Below, piece by piece: positions 8,134 to 17,081 of a DNA stretch of 64,000 nt. Each line of letters opens with the position of its first letter. Position 1 is the stretch's first letter. The stretch comes from Streptomyces sp. R21 (GTDB lineage: Bacteria; Actinomycetota; Actinomycetes; Streptomycetales; Streptomycetaceae), in contig NZ_CP163435.1 in NCBI RefSeq assembly GCF_041051975.1, positions 8,039,001 to 8,103,000 of the forward strand, given 5' to 3'. Both the position numbers and the translations under genes were made by a program. The notes beneath the pieces were generated by a model. The model worked only from the letters and a program-made list of their open reading frames with translations. It made no database searches and was not told the DNA's origin.

Positions 8134-10392
8134 TCAACCGGCCGCCGGAACCTGCGCCTTGAGCAGCACCGGCAGCCGGGTCGTGCGCGGCTTCTGCGGG
8201 ACCTCGGCCACCGCTCGCGGCAGCGCCTGCTCCACCCCCTGCACGACGGACAGATGGCGCTCGGCGCGGCCGAAGGCCGTGTAGATCCAGGGCCGGGTCA
8301 GCGCCTGCGCGGCGTCGCCGGGGAGCACCACGACCGCGGCGGGCAGCCGCAGGCCCACCGCCTGGTGCGCGGTCAGCGCCCAACCGTGCCGCACCGACTG
8401 CTCGACCCGTTCCTTCGCCACGACGACGGGGGCGCCCGCGCACTCCAGGTGGAGTCCCTCGGTGTCGGCCTTCACCACCTGCCCCGGCACCGTACGGCCA
8501 GGGACGGGGGAGTAGGCGATCCGGTCGCCCGGGTCGAAGCCGCCGAAGCGGCCGGGGCCGGGGTTCAGCCGTTCCTTGAGGGCCGCGTTCAACGCGCGTG
8601 TACCGGCCGCGCCGCCGTGCCCCGGCGTGATCACCTGCGTCTGCTCGGCCGGGATGCCGAAGGCGCGCGGTACCGAGTCCGCGACGAGCTGGACGGTGCG
8701 GTGCACGGCCTCCCCGGCGTCCCGCACCGGGACGATCACGACCTCCTTGCCGGGCGCCTCGACCTGGTTCAGCTCGCCGATGCCGATGCCGGAGACCAGC
8801 TCGCCGATCGGACCGGGGTCGGGCGTCCGCGAGGCCACCTGCGGGAACACCTTCGAGGCGAGCAGATCGGCGAAGACCCGGCCCGGGCCCGCGGACCACA
8901 GCACCCCCGGGTCGCCACTCAGCACCAGGCGCGCCCCGTCCGGCAGGGACTCCACGAGCAGGGCCGCCGTCTCGACGTCGAGCTGCGGGGCGTCCAGCAC
9001 GACCAGCAGGTCCAGGGCGAACGCCCCGTCCGCGTCGCGGCCCGGCCCCTCGGCCCCGGACAGCAGACCGGCGACCGTGGTCACGGCGTCGCCGTGCTCT
9101 TCTCCGGTGGCTCCTGTCTCGTCCGCGGTGCCCGTCGACTGCTGTGCGGCCGCGACCAGCTCCGCGAACCGGCGCTGTCCGTCCGCGGTGTGCGTGGCCG
9201 CGTACGCCCGCAGGCCGAGCGCGCCGGCCGCCGCGACCAGCGCCGCCGGTTCCGCGCGGGACTCCTCGCCGCCGGTGTGCAGCACCAGGCCGTGACCGGC
9301 GACGGCGCGGATCAGCTCCGCGGCGGACCGGGTCGCCGACTCGGCGGCCCGGTCCCAGCCGGTCGCGTCCTCCTTCGGCAGCGCGTTGACCACTCGGGCG
9401 AGGCCGTCGGCGAGGCTCTCCTCGGCCAGGGCGTACCGCTCCAGGCCGATGAGGACGCGGACCGGCTGCTCCTCGGGCTCCTCCGTCTCGTCCTCCGCCT
9501 CCCGCGCGGGCGCGGCGGCCACGGTCGTTTCGAGGGCGTCCTGGAAGACCAGGGCCTCGCCCTCCGCGAGGGCGCTCTGCACGGCCGCGTCCGGGTCCGG
9601 CACCGAGCGCTGCGCGAGCGCCGCGGTGAGTGCGGGGGCGTCGAGGGCGGTGTGCCCGGCGAGGGCCGCCTGCTCAAGGAGCCAGACGGTGAGCGCCCGG
9701 CCCCGCCGCTCGTCGTCGGGTCCGCACTCCGCGCCGAGCAGCGCCCGAGCGAACCCGTCGGCCTGCTCGGGCCGCACCGTGGAGACCCGGAGCAACTGCC
9801 ACGGATCCTCGCGCAGTTCACCGTCCGCGCCCTCGCCGAGGGCCGCGACGACCTGCGGTGCGAGTGCGTCGGGCGCGCCTGCCTCGGTCAGCACGGCCCG
9901 TACGGCGTCGAGGGTCTGCGGTGCCACGGCCGACGGTGTGACGGGCGTGGCGGCCACGGGATCCGGTCGTCGCACCGGCTCCGGCGCTGTCCTGCGGGGC
10001 GCCGGCTCGGGCTCGCGGAAGGCGGAAGCCGGTGGCTTGGCGCCGCTCTCCACCGCCCGTACGGCGGCGAGCAGGTCGGCGGCGGTTCCGCTGAGCTTGG
10101 CGCCGGCCTCGACCGGGCCCTGCTTCTCGGCCTTCCGCTGCGCGATCCGCTCCCGCAGCTCCCGCTGGGCCGCCAACTCGGCCTGGGCCTCGGACAGTTC
10201 CGCCGGGGCGGCGGCTTCGGTGGCCTCGGTCGTTTCGGTGCCTTCGGTTGCTTCGGCGGCGATGCTCTCGTCGCCGCTTTCGCCGTCGGTCGCCGCCTCC
10301 GCCGCGGTCCCGGTCTCCGGCGCGCCGTCCTCCGTACCGGCGCCCGGGGCCCCCGGCTCCGCTTCCTCCGTGGTCTCGGGCTCCGTGCTCAC
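8134..10392 (-). CDS. Helix-hairpin-helix RecD2-like protein with degenerate ATPase motifs
   Basis: A 752-residue protein. Residues 1-110 are an acidic Glu/Thr/Ala-rich, probably disordered tail. About 140-300 contains helical repeats like the HhH region of RecD2 helicases. The C-terminal half follows the superfamily I helicase plan, but the key residues are gone. The Walker A position reads LHTGGEESRAEP instead of GGPGTGKT, Walker B reads VVLDAPQLD instead of DEA, and motif III keeps only LVLSGDP. The C-terminal UvrD_C_2-like motifs persist as ALTAHQAVG and IYTAFGRAE. It therefore probably binds nucleic acid or a partner without unwinding DNA by ATP hydrolysis. The start is GTG 10392, overlapping the stop of the upstream reductase gene by GTGA, so the two are translationally coupled. 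Confidence 0.8.
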   Translation of the reverse strand: MSTEPETTEEAEPGAPGAGTEDGAPETGTAAEAATDGESGDESIAAEATEGTETTEATEAAAPAELSEAQAELAAQRELRERIAQRKAEKQGPVEAGAKLSGTAADLLAAVRAVESGAKPPASAFREPEPAPRRTAPEPVRRPDPVAATPVTPSAVAPQTLDAVRAVLTEAGAPDALAPQVVAALGEGADGELREDPWQLLRVSTVRPEQADGFARALLGAECGPDDERRGRALTVWLLEQAALAGHTALDAPALTAALAQRSVPDPDAAVQSALAEGEALVFQDALETTVAAAPAREAEDETEEPEEQPVRVLIGLERYALAEESLADGLARVVNALPKEDATGWDRAAESATRSAAELIRAVAGHGLVLHTGGEESRAEPAALVAAAGALGLRAYAATHTADGQRRFAELVAAAQQSTGTADETGATGEEHGDAVTTVAGLLSGAEGPGRDADGAFALDLLVVLDAPQLDVETAALLVESLPDGARLVLSGDPGVLWSAGPGRVFADLLASKVFPQVASRTPDPGPIGELVSGIGIGELNQVEAPGKEVVIVPVRDAGEAVHRTVQLVADSVPRAFGIPAEQTQVITPGHGGAAGTRALNAALKERLNPGPGRFGGFDPGDRIAYSPVPGRTVPGQVVKADTEGLHLECAGAPVVVAKERVEQSVRHGWALTAHQAVGLRLPAAVVVLPGDAAQALTRPWIYTAFGRAERHLSVVQGVEQALPRAVAEVPQKPRTTRLPVLLKAQVPAAG

Positions 10393-11369
10393 AGCGTGCT
10401 CCAGTCGTGATCGGGATAGTGGTGCACGGGCGCTGACACGTCGTCGAGCGCCCGGCAGATCTCGTCAGGAAGACTAAGGGTCTCCACTGACAATGCGGCC
10501 GTGAGCTGCTGCGCGTTGCGCGCGCCGATCACCGGGGCGACGACTCCCGGGCGGTCGCGGACCCAGGCGAGGGCCACCTGGAGCGGCGTCACCGCGAGAC
10601 CGTCCGCCGCGGTCGTCACCGCGTCCACGATGCTGCTCGCCGCGTCGTCGAGGTACGGCGCGACGAAGGGGGCCATGTGCGAGCCGCCCCGGGAGTCGGA
10701 GGGCGTCCCGTCCCGGTACTTGCCGGTGAGCACACCCCGCCCGAGCGGCGAGGAGGGCAGCAGGCCGACGCCCAGGTCGAGGGCGGCGGGCAGCACCTCC
10801 CGCTCGACGCCGCGCTGGAGCAGCGAGTACTCCATCTGCGTACTGGCCAGCCGGGTGCGCACACCGGGCGCCGCGAGCTGCCACGTCGCCGCCTTGGCGA
10901 GCTGCCAGCCGCAGAAGTTGGACACGCCCGCGTACCGCGCACGGCCGCTGCTGACGGCGATGTCGAGCGCCTGGAGGGTCTCCTCCAGCGGTGTTCCGGG
11001 ATCGAAGGCGTGCACGTGCCACACGTCGACGTAGTCCGTGCCGAGCCGGGCCAGCGATGCGTCGAGCGCGGCGAGCAGATGCCCGCGCGAGCCGTCGAAG
11101 CGGCGGTCGGGGTCCGGGACGCTCCCCGCCTTCGTCGAGATGACCAGGTCCCGGCGCGGCACGAGCCCTTCTATGAGCTGTCCGAGCAGATACTCGGCCT
11201 CCCCGTCGCCGTACACGTCCGCGGTGTCGACGAGGGTCCCGCCCGCTTCCCAGAACACCTTCAACAGCTCCGCGGCATCGTGCTCGCCGGTGTCCCGTCC
11301 CCATGTCAGCGTGCCGAGTCCGATCCGGGACACACGCAGGCCCGTACGGCCGAGATGCCTCTGCTCCAT
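10389..11369 (-). CDS. Aldo/keto reductase
   Basis: A 326-residue NADPH-dependent oxidoreductase of the AKR superfamily, with a (beta/alpha)8 barrel. The catalytic tetrad is visible: D48 and Y53 in VDTADVYGDGE, K80 in VISTKAG, and H118 or H120 in DVWHVHAF. The C-terminal cofactor region APVIGARNAQQL is typical. The start is ATG 11369, opening on MEQRHLGRTGLRVSRIGLG, the usual N-terminus. No Shine-Dalgarno is visible, so the mRNA may be leaderless. The gene overlaps the RecD-like gene by 4 bases. The substrate is unknown; many Streptomyces homologues are annotated only as aldo/keto reductases. Confidence 0.93.
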   Translation of the reverse strand: MEQRHLGRTGLRVSRIGLGTLTWGRDTGEHDAAELLKVFWEAGGTLVDTADVYGDGEAEYLLGQLIEGLVPRRDLVISTKAGSVPDPDRRFDGSRGHLLAALDASLARLGTDYVDVWHVHAFDPGTPLEETLQALDIAVSSGRARYAGVSNFCGWQLAKAATWQLAAPGVRTRLASTQMEYSLLQRGVEREVLPAALDLGVGLLPSSPLGRGVLTGKYRDGTPSDSRGGSHMAPFVAPYLDDAASSIVDAVTTAADGLAVTPLQVALAWVRDRPGVVAPVIGARNAQQLTAALSVETLSLPDEICRALDDVSAPVHHYPDHDWSTL

Positions 11370-11543
11370 GGACGCCGAGATTACTGGCCGGAACTCGGTA
11401 CGTGGGGGCCCTGTGGACAACCTGGATCACCGGGACCTCCCGGCACGGGCCCCGATCGCCGAAACCCGTCCCTGCCACCGGGTCCACCAGCGCGCTAGTG
11501 TCTCCGGCACAAGGGACGTTACTGATCGGTAAGGGGATCGGCC

Positions 11544-12599
11544 ATGCAGCTCGGGATCAACCTCGGCTACTGGGGCGCGGGAATGGACGCGGACAATCTC
11601 TCCGTCGCCCAGGAGGCCGACCGGCTCGGCTACGCCGTCTGCTGGGCCGCGGAGGCCTACGGCTCCGACGCGGCCACCGTGCTCAGCTGGGTCGCCGCCC
11701 AGACCGAGCGCATCGACGTCGGCTCGGCCATCTTCCAGATCCCGGCCCGCCAGCCGGCGATGACCGCGATGACCGCGGCGACCCTCGACTCGCTGTCGGG
11801 CGGCCGCTTCCGCCTCGGCCTCGGTGTCTCCGGCCCGCAGGTCTCCGAGGGCTGGTACGGCGTCAAGTTCGACAAGCCGCTGGCGCGCACCCGCGAGTAC
11901 GTCGAGATCGTCCGCAGGGCCATGACGCGCGAGCGCCTGTCGTACGAGGGCGAGCACTGGACGCTGCCCCTGCCGGGCGGCCCGGGCAAGCCGCTCAAGC
12001 TGACCGTGCACCCGGAGCGCGAGCACATCCCGCTGTACATCGCCGCGATCGGCCCGAAGAACCTGGAGCAGACCGGCGAGATCGCCGACGGCGCCCTGCT
12101 GATCTTCCCCTCGGCCGAGCACATCGAGGACACCGCGCTCACGTACCTGCGTGCGGGCCGCGAGAAGGCCGGCAAGACGATGGAGGGCTTCGACGTCTGC
12201 CCGACGCTGCCGCTCGCCCTCGGCGCCGACAAGGACGTGACGGCGCTGGCCGACATGTTCCGCCCGTACACCGCCCTGTACGTCGGCGGCATGGGCAGTC
12301 GCAAGCAGAACTTCTACAACCAGCTCGCCCAGCGCATGGGATACGAGAAGGAGGCCGCCGAGATCCAGGACAAGTACCTGTCCGGCGACAAGGAGGGCGC
12401 CGCGGCCGCCATTCCGCACGCGCTGATCGACCAGACCACGCTGCTCGGCTCCGTCGACCGCATCGCCGACCGGATGAAGGCGTACGCGGCTGCCGGGGTC
12501 ACCACATTGACGCTGGCCCCGGCCGGCTTCACGCTCGACGAGCGGATCGCCTCGCTCCGGGCGGGCTCCGAGGCCCTGGAGCGCGCCGGGCTGGCCTAG
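11544..12599 (+). CDS. LLM-class F420-dependent oxidoreductase
   Basis: A 351-residue bacterial-luciferase-like monooxygenase or dehydrogenase, with a TIM barrel. It opens on a beta strand MQLGINLGYWG, and AEAYGSDA is the usual flavin- or F420-side loop. GSAIFQIPARQPAMTAM, LDSLSGGRFRLGLGVSGPQVSEGW and a C-terminal DRMKAYAAAGVTTLTLAP complete the family pattern. The SGPQVSEGW segment points to the F420-using branch (methylene-H4MPT reductase and F420-glucose-6-phosphate dehydrogenase relatives) rather than FMN luciferases. A GGGG stretch precedes ATG 11544. It is monocistronic and divergent from the aldo/keto reductase. Confidence 0.9.
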   Translation: MQLGINLGYWGAGMDADNLSVAQEADRLGYAVCWAAEAYGSDAATVLSWVAAQTERIDVGSAIFQIPARQPAMTAMTAATLDSLSGGRFRLGLGVSGPQVSEGWYGVKFDKPLARTREYVEIVRRAMTRERLSYEGEHWTLPLPGGPGKPLKLTVHPEREHIPLYIAAIGPKNLEQTGEIADGALLIFPSAEHIEDTALTYLRAGREKAGKTMEGFDVCPTLPLALGADKDVTALADMFRPYTALYVGGMGSRKQNFYNQLAQRMGYEKEAAEIQDKYLSGDKEGAAAAIPHALIDQTTLLGSVDRIADRMKAYAAAGVTTLTLAPAGFTLDERIASLRAGSEALERAGLA

Positions 12600-12639
12600 G
12601 AGGCCCGGACCCACCTCGCATGAGGCGGGAGAAGTTCTG

Positions 12640-12681
12640 CGGCCGTGGTGGGGGCTCGGGGGGTCTTCCCCGCCACGGCCG
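12640..12681 (+). terminator. Terminator after the F420-type oxidoreductase
   Basis: CGGCCGTGG (12640-12648) pairs with CCACGGCCG (12673-12681), extended by G-rich against C-rich bases inside. It is about 40 bases after the stop codon. The rest of the 12600-12836 gap should hold the promoter of the ferritin-like gene; no clear boxes are seen. Confidence 0.75.
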
Positions 12682-12836
12682 TCACGGGGAACAACGCGCC
12701 AGGGCCCCGGTGGGTTACGCGCCGGAGCGTCCCTTGTCATCCTTCGTTTGGCGGATTTGTCCGACACATCGGTTGCCGCGCTCCTGACATCCCATTTGAC
12801 TCGGTTTCTGCCTAACCCTGCATGGAGGTGCCAGTG

Positions 12837-13625
12837 ATGCTTTCGGCCAAGAGCCTGTTCCAGGAAATCCTCGACAACGACGAGTCGTTCCGGCTCTTCT
12901 GCTCCATCGCCGCCAGCGGGGAGACCCAGGGAGGCTGGGAGAACGCGCGGATCGCCGCCCTCGTCCCGCCGGGCGAACGCGAGCTGGCGCCCAGGATCAC
13001 CCGGCACGGCGTCGACGAGGACAAGCACGGCCGGATCTTCAACGCCCTCATGAAGAAGCGCGGCCTGAGCCCGGTCGAGGTCCCGGCGGACACCGACTAC
13101 ACGATGCTCCTTGAGCGGCAGGGGATCGGCCTCGCGCACGACAAGCTCAAGAGCGACGAACCGCTCTCCGTGCAGGACATCGTCACCTATCTGGCCCACA
13201 GCCGCGTCACCGAACAGCGTGCCTCCGAGCAGATGGACCTGCTGCGCAAGCACTTCGCCGACCATCCCGACATCGGCCGCGCGGTGAAGATGATCTCGAA
13301 CGACGAGGACAACCACCTCGCGTACTGCCACGAGGAACTGCTGCGGTTCGCCCATGCCGGACACGGCCCAGCCATCCACCAGACCCTGCGCGAGTGCGCC
13401 CTCGCCGAGATCCGCGTCTACCGCGACGTCAGCCTCGCCGTGATGGACCACATGGGACGCATCCTCGGCTGGCCGAAAGCCAAGGCGTCGGTCCTCGCCG
13501 CGGGCATCCACGCGGTCTACGCCTACGAGCGCATCGCCGGCTGGCGGCGCATGGTCTCGCTGAAGATGCCCGAGCGCCGCGACGCGCTGGGCGGGCCGGC
13601 GACCGCCGCACCCGAGTTCGCCTAG
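12837..13625 (+). CDS. Ferritin-like diiron protein
   Basis: A 262-residue all-helical protein. Two ExxH motifs, in HGVDEDKHG and ISNDEDNHLAYCHEE, plus upstream glutamates in GETQGGWENAR and RVTEQRASEQ, form the E...ExxH...E...ExxH pattern of a diiron four-helix bundle. The family is annotated as ferritin-like domain proteins; the reaction is unknown and could be iron storage, an oxidase or a hydroxylase. The start is ATG 12837, with GGAGGT at 12825-12830 and 6-7 bases of spacing; the in-frame ATG at 12822 overlaps that site and is unlikely. It is convergent with corA. Confidence 0.8.
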   Translation: MLSAKSLFQEILDNDESFRLFCSIAASGETQGGWENARIAALVPPGERELAPRITRHGVDEDKHGRIFNALMKKRGLSPVEVPADTDYTMLLERQGIGLAHDKLKSDEPLSVQDIVTYLAHSRVTEQRASEQMDLLRKHFADHPDIGRAVKMISNDEDNHLAYCHEELLRFAHAGHGPAIHQTLRECALAEIRVYRDVSLAVMDHMGRILGWPKAKASVLAAGIHAVYAYERIAGWRRMVSLKMPERRDALGGPATAAPEFA

Positions 13626-13636
13626 GAACGCGCCGG

Positions 13637-13677
13637 GCACGCATGCGTGGCGCTCGGCGAGCGCCACGCATGCGTGC
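13637..13677. terminator. Bidirectional terminator with a 19-bp perfect stem
   Basis: GCACGCATGCGTGGCGCTC (13637-13655) is followed by a 3-base loop and its exact complement (13659-13677). It lies between the convergent ferritin-like and corA genes. Confidence 0.9.
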
Positions 13678-13707
13678 GTGCGGCGTGATCGCAGCCAGGG
13701 AGCGTGC

Positions 13708-14706
13708 CTACAGCCAGCCCCGGTGCTTGAACAGCCGGTACAGGCCGATCTCCAGCATCACCATGGCGAGGATGACCACCGGGTACGACCACCGCCAGTG
13801 CAGCTCCGGCATGTGCTTGAAGTTCATGCCGTAGATCCCGGCGATCATCGTGGGGACCGCGGCCATCGCCGCCCACGCCGAGATCTTCCGCATGTCGTCG
13901 TTCTGCCGGACGCTCATCTGGGCCAGATGAGCCGACAGAACGTCCGAGACCAACCGGTCCAGGCCCTCCACGGACTCGTTGACGCGCGTCAGATGGTCGT
14001 TGACGTCACGGAAGAAGGGCCGGGCCTTGTCGTGCACGAAAGGCACCGCCCCGCCGAACTGGCCGAGTCCCGCGAGTTTGGTCAGCGGTACCGCGAGCGG
14101 GCCCGTGGCCCGGCGGAACTCCAGGATCTGCCGCTTGAACGTGTAGATCCGCGACGCCGTGTTCCGTGAGCCCCCGCCGGTGGGCGAGAAGACCTCCGCC
14201 TCCAGTTCCTCCAGGTCGGTGCCCAGCTCGGTGGCCACCTCCAGGTAGTGGTCGACGACGGAGTCCGCGATCGAGTACATGACCCCGGTGGGGCCGTGCC
14301 GGAGCATCTCCGGCTGTTCTTCCAGGTGGCGGCGGATGCTCCCGAGCGGCGCGCCCTCGCCGTGGCGCACGGTCACCACGAAGGAGTCACCGACGAAGAT
14401 CATCAGCTCGCCGGAGGAGACGGTGTCGCTGTCCGGCTCGTACGTCACCGGCTTGAGGACCATGAACAGCGAGTCGTCGTAGACCTCCAGCTTGGGGCGC
14501 TGATGTGCCTTCAGAGCGTCCTCGACGGCCAGCGGATGGAGTCCGAACTCCTCGGTGACCTTGTCGAACTCCTTCTCCGTCGGCTCGTACAGACCGATCC
14601 ACAGGAAGCTGTCACCGCGGGCGCGCGCATCGTCCAGCGCGTCGGAGAGGTCGTCGGGCCCCTCCGTGCGGCGCCCGTCGCGGTAAATGGCGCAGTCGAC
14701 GATCAC
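13708..14706 (-). CDS. corA: CorA-family magnesium/cobalt transporter
   Basis: A 332-residue (from GTG 14706) divalent-cation channel of the inner membrane. A long cytoplasmic alpha/beta and helical domain makes up most of the protein. Two C-terminal transmembrane helices carry the signature YGMNF between them (in MIAGIYGMNFKHMPEL) and end in LYRLFKHRGWL. The start is chosen as GTG 14706 (VIVDCAIYRDG), the N-terminus I remember for Streptomyces homologues, with GGGAGA upstream. ATG 14742 is in frame but would place the start within 30 bases of the divergent phosphatase gene. It probably works as a pentamer for Mg2+ uptake. Confidence 0.92.
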   Translation of the reverse strand: MIVDCAIYRDGRRTEGPDDLSDALDDARARGDSFLWIGLYEPTEKEFDKVTEEFGLHPLAVEDALKAHQRPKLEVYDDSLFMVLKPVTYEPDSDTVSSGELMIFVGDSFVVTVRHGEGAPLGSIRRHLEEQPEMLRHGPTGVMYSIADSVVDHYLEVATELGTDLEELEAEVFSPTGGGSRNTASRIYTFKRQILEFRRATGPLAVPLTKLAGLGQFGGAVPFVHDKARPFFRDVNDHLTRVNESVEGLDRLVSDVLSAHLAQMSVRQNDDMRKISAWAAMAAVPTMIAGIYGMNFKHMPELHWRWSYPVVILAMVMLEIGLYRLFKHRGWL

Positions 14707-14768
14707 GGAGCGTATTCTCCCGCCGTCCGGCCGGGAACGCACCCCGGTTCACGCCTACGCTGGGCCGC

Positions 14769-15455
14769 ATGCCCACGCTGATCCTCGTCCGGCACGGACG
14801 CTCCACCGCCAACACCGCCGGACTGCTCGCCGGCTGGACCCCCGGCGTCGCCCTCGACGAGCGCGGAGCGGAGCAGGCCGCCGCGCTGCCCGGCCGGCTC
14901 GCCGCGCTGCCGATCTCCGAGGTCGTCACCAGCCCCTTGCAGCGCTGCCAGGAGACGCTTCGACCGCTGCTCGACGCGCGCCCCGAGCTGCGGGTGCACA
15001 CCGACGAGCGCATCGGGGAGTGCCACTACGGCGACTGGTCCGGCCGCAAGCTCGCCGAGCTGAACGACGAGCCGCTGATGGCGGTCGTACAGGCGCACCC
15101 GTCCGCGGCGGCGTTCCCCGGCGGCGAGTCGATGCGGGCCATGCAGACCCGGGCCGCGGAGGCGGTCCGCGAGTGGAACGCGCGCGTGGAGCGCGATCAC
15201 GGCGGCGACGCCGTGTACCTCATGTGCTCGCACGGCGACATCATCAAGTCTCTGGTCGCGGACGCACTCGGACTTCATCTCGACCTCTTCCAGCGGATCT
15301 CTGTGGAACCGTGTTCCATCACCGCGATCCGTTACACACGACTCAGGCCGTTTCTCGTACGCCTCGGGGACACCGGCGACTTCGCGTCGCTGGCGCCGCG
15401 CGAGGAGCCGCCGGCCGGCGACGCCACGGTCGGGGGCGGTGCGGGCGCAGCGTGA
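14769..15455 (+). CDS. Histidine phosphatase family protein (putative phosphomutase)
   Basis: A 228-residue phosphoglycerate-mutase-fold enzyme. The phosphorylated histidine lies in LILVRHGRSTAN (H9). Further family residues are SPLQRCQET, the acid loop ERIGECHYGDW and the second histidine in MCSHGDIIKSL. It matches, from memory, the MSMEG_4193 family of putative phosphomutases, which occurs with the two genes that follow it here. The substrate is unknown. It is divergent from corA and probably begins a unit with the DUF3090 and SCO1664-family genes. Confidence 0.88.
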   Translation: MPTLILVRHGRSTANTAGLLAGWTPGVALDERGAEQAAALPGRLAALPISEVVTSPLQRCQETLRPLLDARPELRVHTDERIGECHYGDWSGRKLAELNDEPLMAVVQAHPSAAAFPGGESMRAMQTRAAEAVREWNARVERDHGGDAVYLMCSHGDIIKSLVADALGLHLDLFQRISVEPCSITAIRYTRLRPFLVRLGDTGDFASLAPREEPPAGDATVGGGAGAA

Positions 15456-15586
15456 TCGTCGGCCGCAGTAGGGTGAAGCGGTCGAAGCAGCGCAGTAGTT
15501 CGCAAGTGTCGTCGCAAGTGTTGTCAGCAGCCGATGCGGGCCGACGCGGTCAGTCGGTTCTCATGTCGAATCAATGGAGACAGGAC

Positions 15587-16177
15587 GTGTCCCGTCAGGT
15601 GTTCCTCTACGACCCCCCGGACCGTTTCGTCGCCGGCACGGTCGGGTTGCCCGGGCGCCGTACCTTCTTCCTGCAGGCCTCCTCAGGACCCCGGGTGACC
15701 AGCGTGGCACTGGAGAAGACCCAGGTCGCGGCGCTCGCCGAGCGCATGGACGAGCTTCTCGACGAGGTCGTACGGCGCACCGGGGGCAGCGCCCCCGTCC
15801 CGGCCGTGGCGCCCTCGGAGATCGGCGACACCGAGCCCCTGGAAAGCCCCGTGGAGGAGGAATTCCGGGTCGGCACGATGGCGCTGGCCTGGGACGGTGA
15901 CGAGCAGCGCATGATCGTCGAGGCACAGGCCCTCGTGGAGCTCGACGCCGACTCCGAGGAGGACCTCGCCGAGGCCGAGGAACGGCTTTTGCAGGACGAG
16001 GAGAACGGTCCGCCGATGCTCCGCGTCCGGCTCACCGGCGTACAGGCGCGGGCCTTCGCCAAGCGTGCCCTCGATGTCGTCAACGCGGGACGGCCGCCCT
16101 GCCCGCTGTGCAGCCTCCCGCTCGACCCGGAAGGACACGTATGTCCGCGCCAGAACGGATACCGCCGCGGAGCGTGA
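15587..16177 (+). CDS. DUF3090-family protein
   Basis: A 196-residue conserved actinobacterial protein with no known function. It starts at GTG 15587, with GGAG at 15576-15579. The N-terminus SRQVFLYDPPDRFVAGTVG and the middle EEFRVGTMALAWD are the family hallmarks. The C-terminus carries CPLCSLPLDPEGHVCP, a CxxC...C motif that looks like a small zinc or metal knuckle. It overlaps the next gene by 37 bases, which argues for coupled translation. In other actinobacteria I remember it next to the same phosphomutase-like and SCO1664-family genes. Confidence 0.85.
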   Translation: MSRQVFLYDPPDRFVAGTVGLPGRRTFFLQASSGPRVTSVALEKTQVAALAERMDELLDEVVRRTGGSAPVPAVAPSEIGDTEPLESPVEEEFRVGTMALAWDGDEQRMIVEAQALVELDADSEEDLAEAEERLLQDEENGPPMLRVRLTGVQARAFAKRALDVVNAGRPPCPLCSLPLDPEGHVCPRQNGYRRGA

Positions 16178-16968
16178 CCACGGCCGAACTGCTCGCCGAG
16201 GGCGAGCTCACGGTGCGCGGTCGGATCCGCGAGGCCTCGAACGCGGTGCTGTACTGCTCCGTCTCGTACGAGGGCCGCGAGGCGTTCTGCGTGTACAAGC
16301 CCGTCGCCGGGGAGCGGCCCCTGTGGGACTTCCCCGACGGCACCCTGGCGCAGCGCGAGGTTGCCGCGTTCGAGGTGTCCGAGGCGACCGGCTGGGGGCT
16401 CGTGCCGCCCACCGTGCTGCGTGACGGGCCCTACGGCGAGGGCATGTGCCAGCTCTGGATCGAGGCGTCGGCCGACGACGAGGGGACCGACCTGCTCGCC
16501 CTGGTGGACGGTGAGGAGCCCGAGGAGGGCTGGAAGGCGATCGGCTTCGCCGAGGTCGGCGAGGGGCGGACGGCGCTGCTCGTGCACGCCGACGATCCGC
16601 GGCTGCGGAGGCTCGCGGTGCTCGACGCCGTGATCAACAACGCCGACCGGAAGGGCGGGCATCTGCTGCCGGGGGGCGAGGGTCGGTTGTACGGGATCGA
16701 CCACGGGGTCACGTTCAACGCGGAGAACAAGCTGCGGACGCTGTTGTGGGGGTGGGCGGGGGAGCCGCTCGCCCCGGAGGCGGTCGGGGCGCTCACCTCC
16801 CTGCGGGACGGCCTCGCGGCCGGCGCCCCGCTCGCCACCCGACTGGCCGAACTCATCACCCCCGCCGAACTCGACGCCACCCGCGCACGCGTCAGCGCCC
16901 TCCTCACCTCCGGCAGACACCCGGAGCCGAGCGGGGAGTGGCCGGCGATTCCCTGGCCGCCGGTGTGA
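16141..16968 (+). CDS. SCO1664-family protein (kinase-like fold)
   Basis: A 275-residue protein of the SCO1664 family. Residues resemble a PI3/4-kinase or HipA-like catalytic core: CVYKPVAGERPLWDFP (candidate ATP-site lysine), VLDAVINNADRKGGHLL (catalytic-loop-like Asp and Asn) and YGIDHGVTFN (DFG-like metal-binding Asp). This suggests a small-molecule or protein kinase, but no activity is known to me. The start is ATG 16141, with GGAAGG 7 bases upstream and inside the DUF3090 gene. mshC follows about 110 bases later in the same direction. Confidence 0.85.
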   Translation: MSAPERIPPRSVTTAELLAEGELTVRGRIREASNAVLYCSVSYEGREAFCVYKPVAGERPLWDFPDGTLAQREVAAFEVSEATGWGLVPPTVLRDGPYGEGMCQLWIEASADDEGTDLLALVDGEEPEEGWKAIGFAEVGEGRTALLVHADDPRLRRLAVLDAVINNADRKGGHLLPGGEGRLYGIDHGVTFNAENKLRTLLWGWAGEPLAPEAVGALTSLRDGLAAGAPLATRLAELITPAELDATRARVSALLTSGRHPEPSGEWPAIPWPPV

Positions 16969-17081
16969 CATTGCCCCAGCTACGCCGAAGCACGGCCGAG
17001 GGCATCGCACAAGAGGGCCTATTCGGCCGTCGAAGGCGGTCCGGTTCGTGTACGGAACATCCGTCCGGTTAGGCTCATGAC

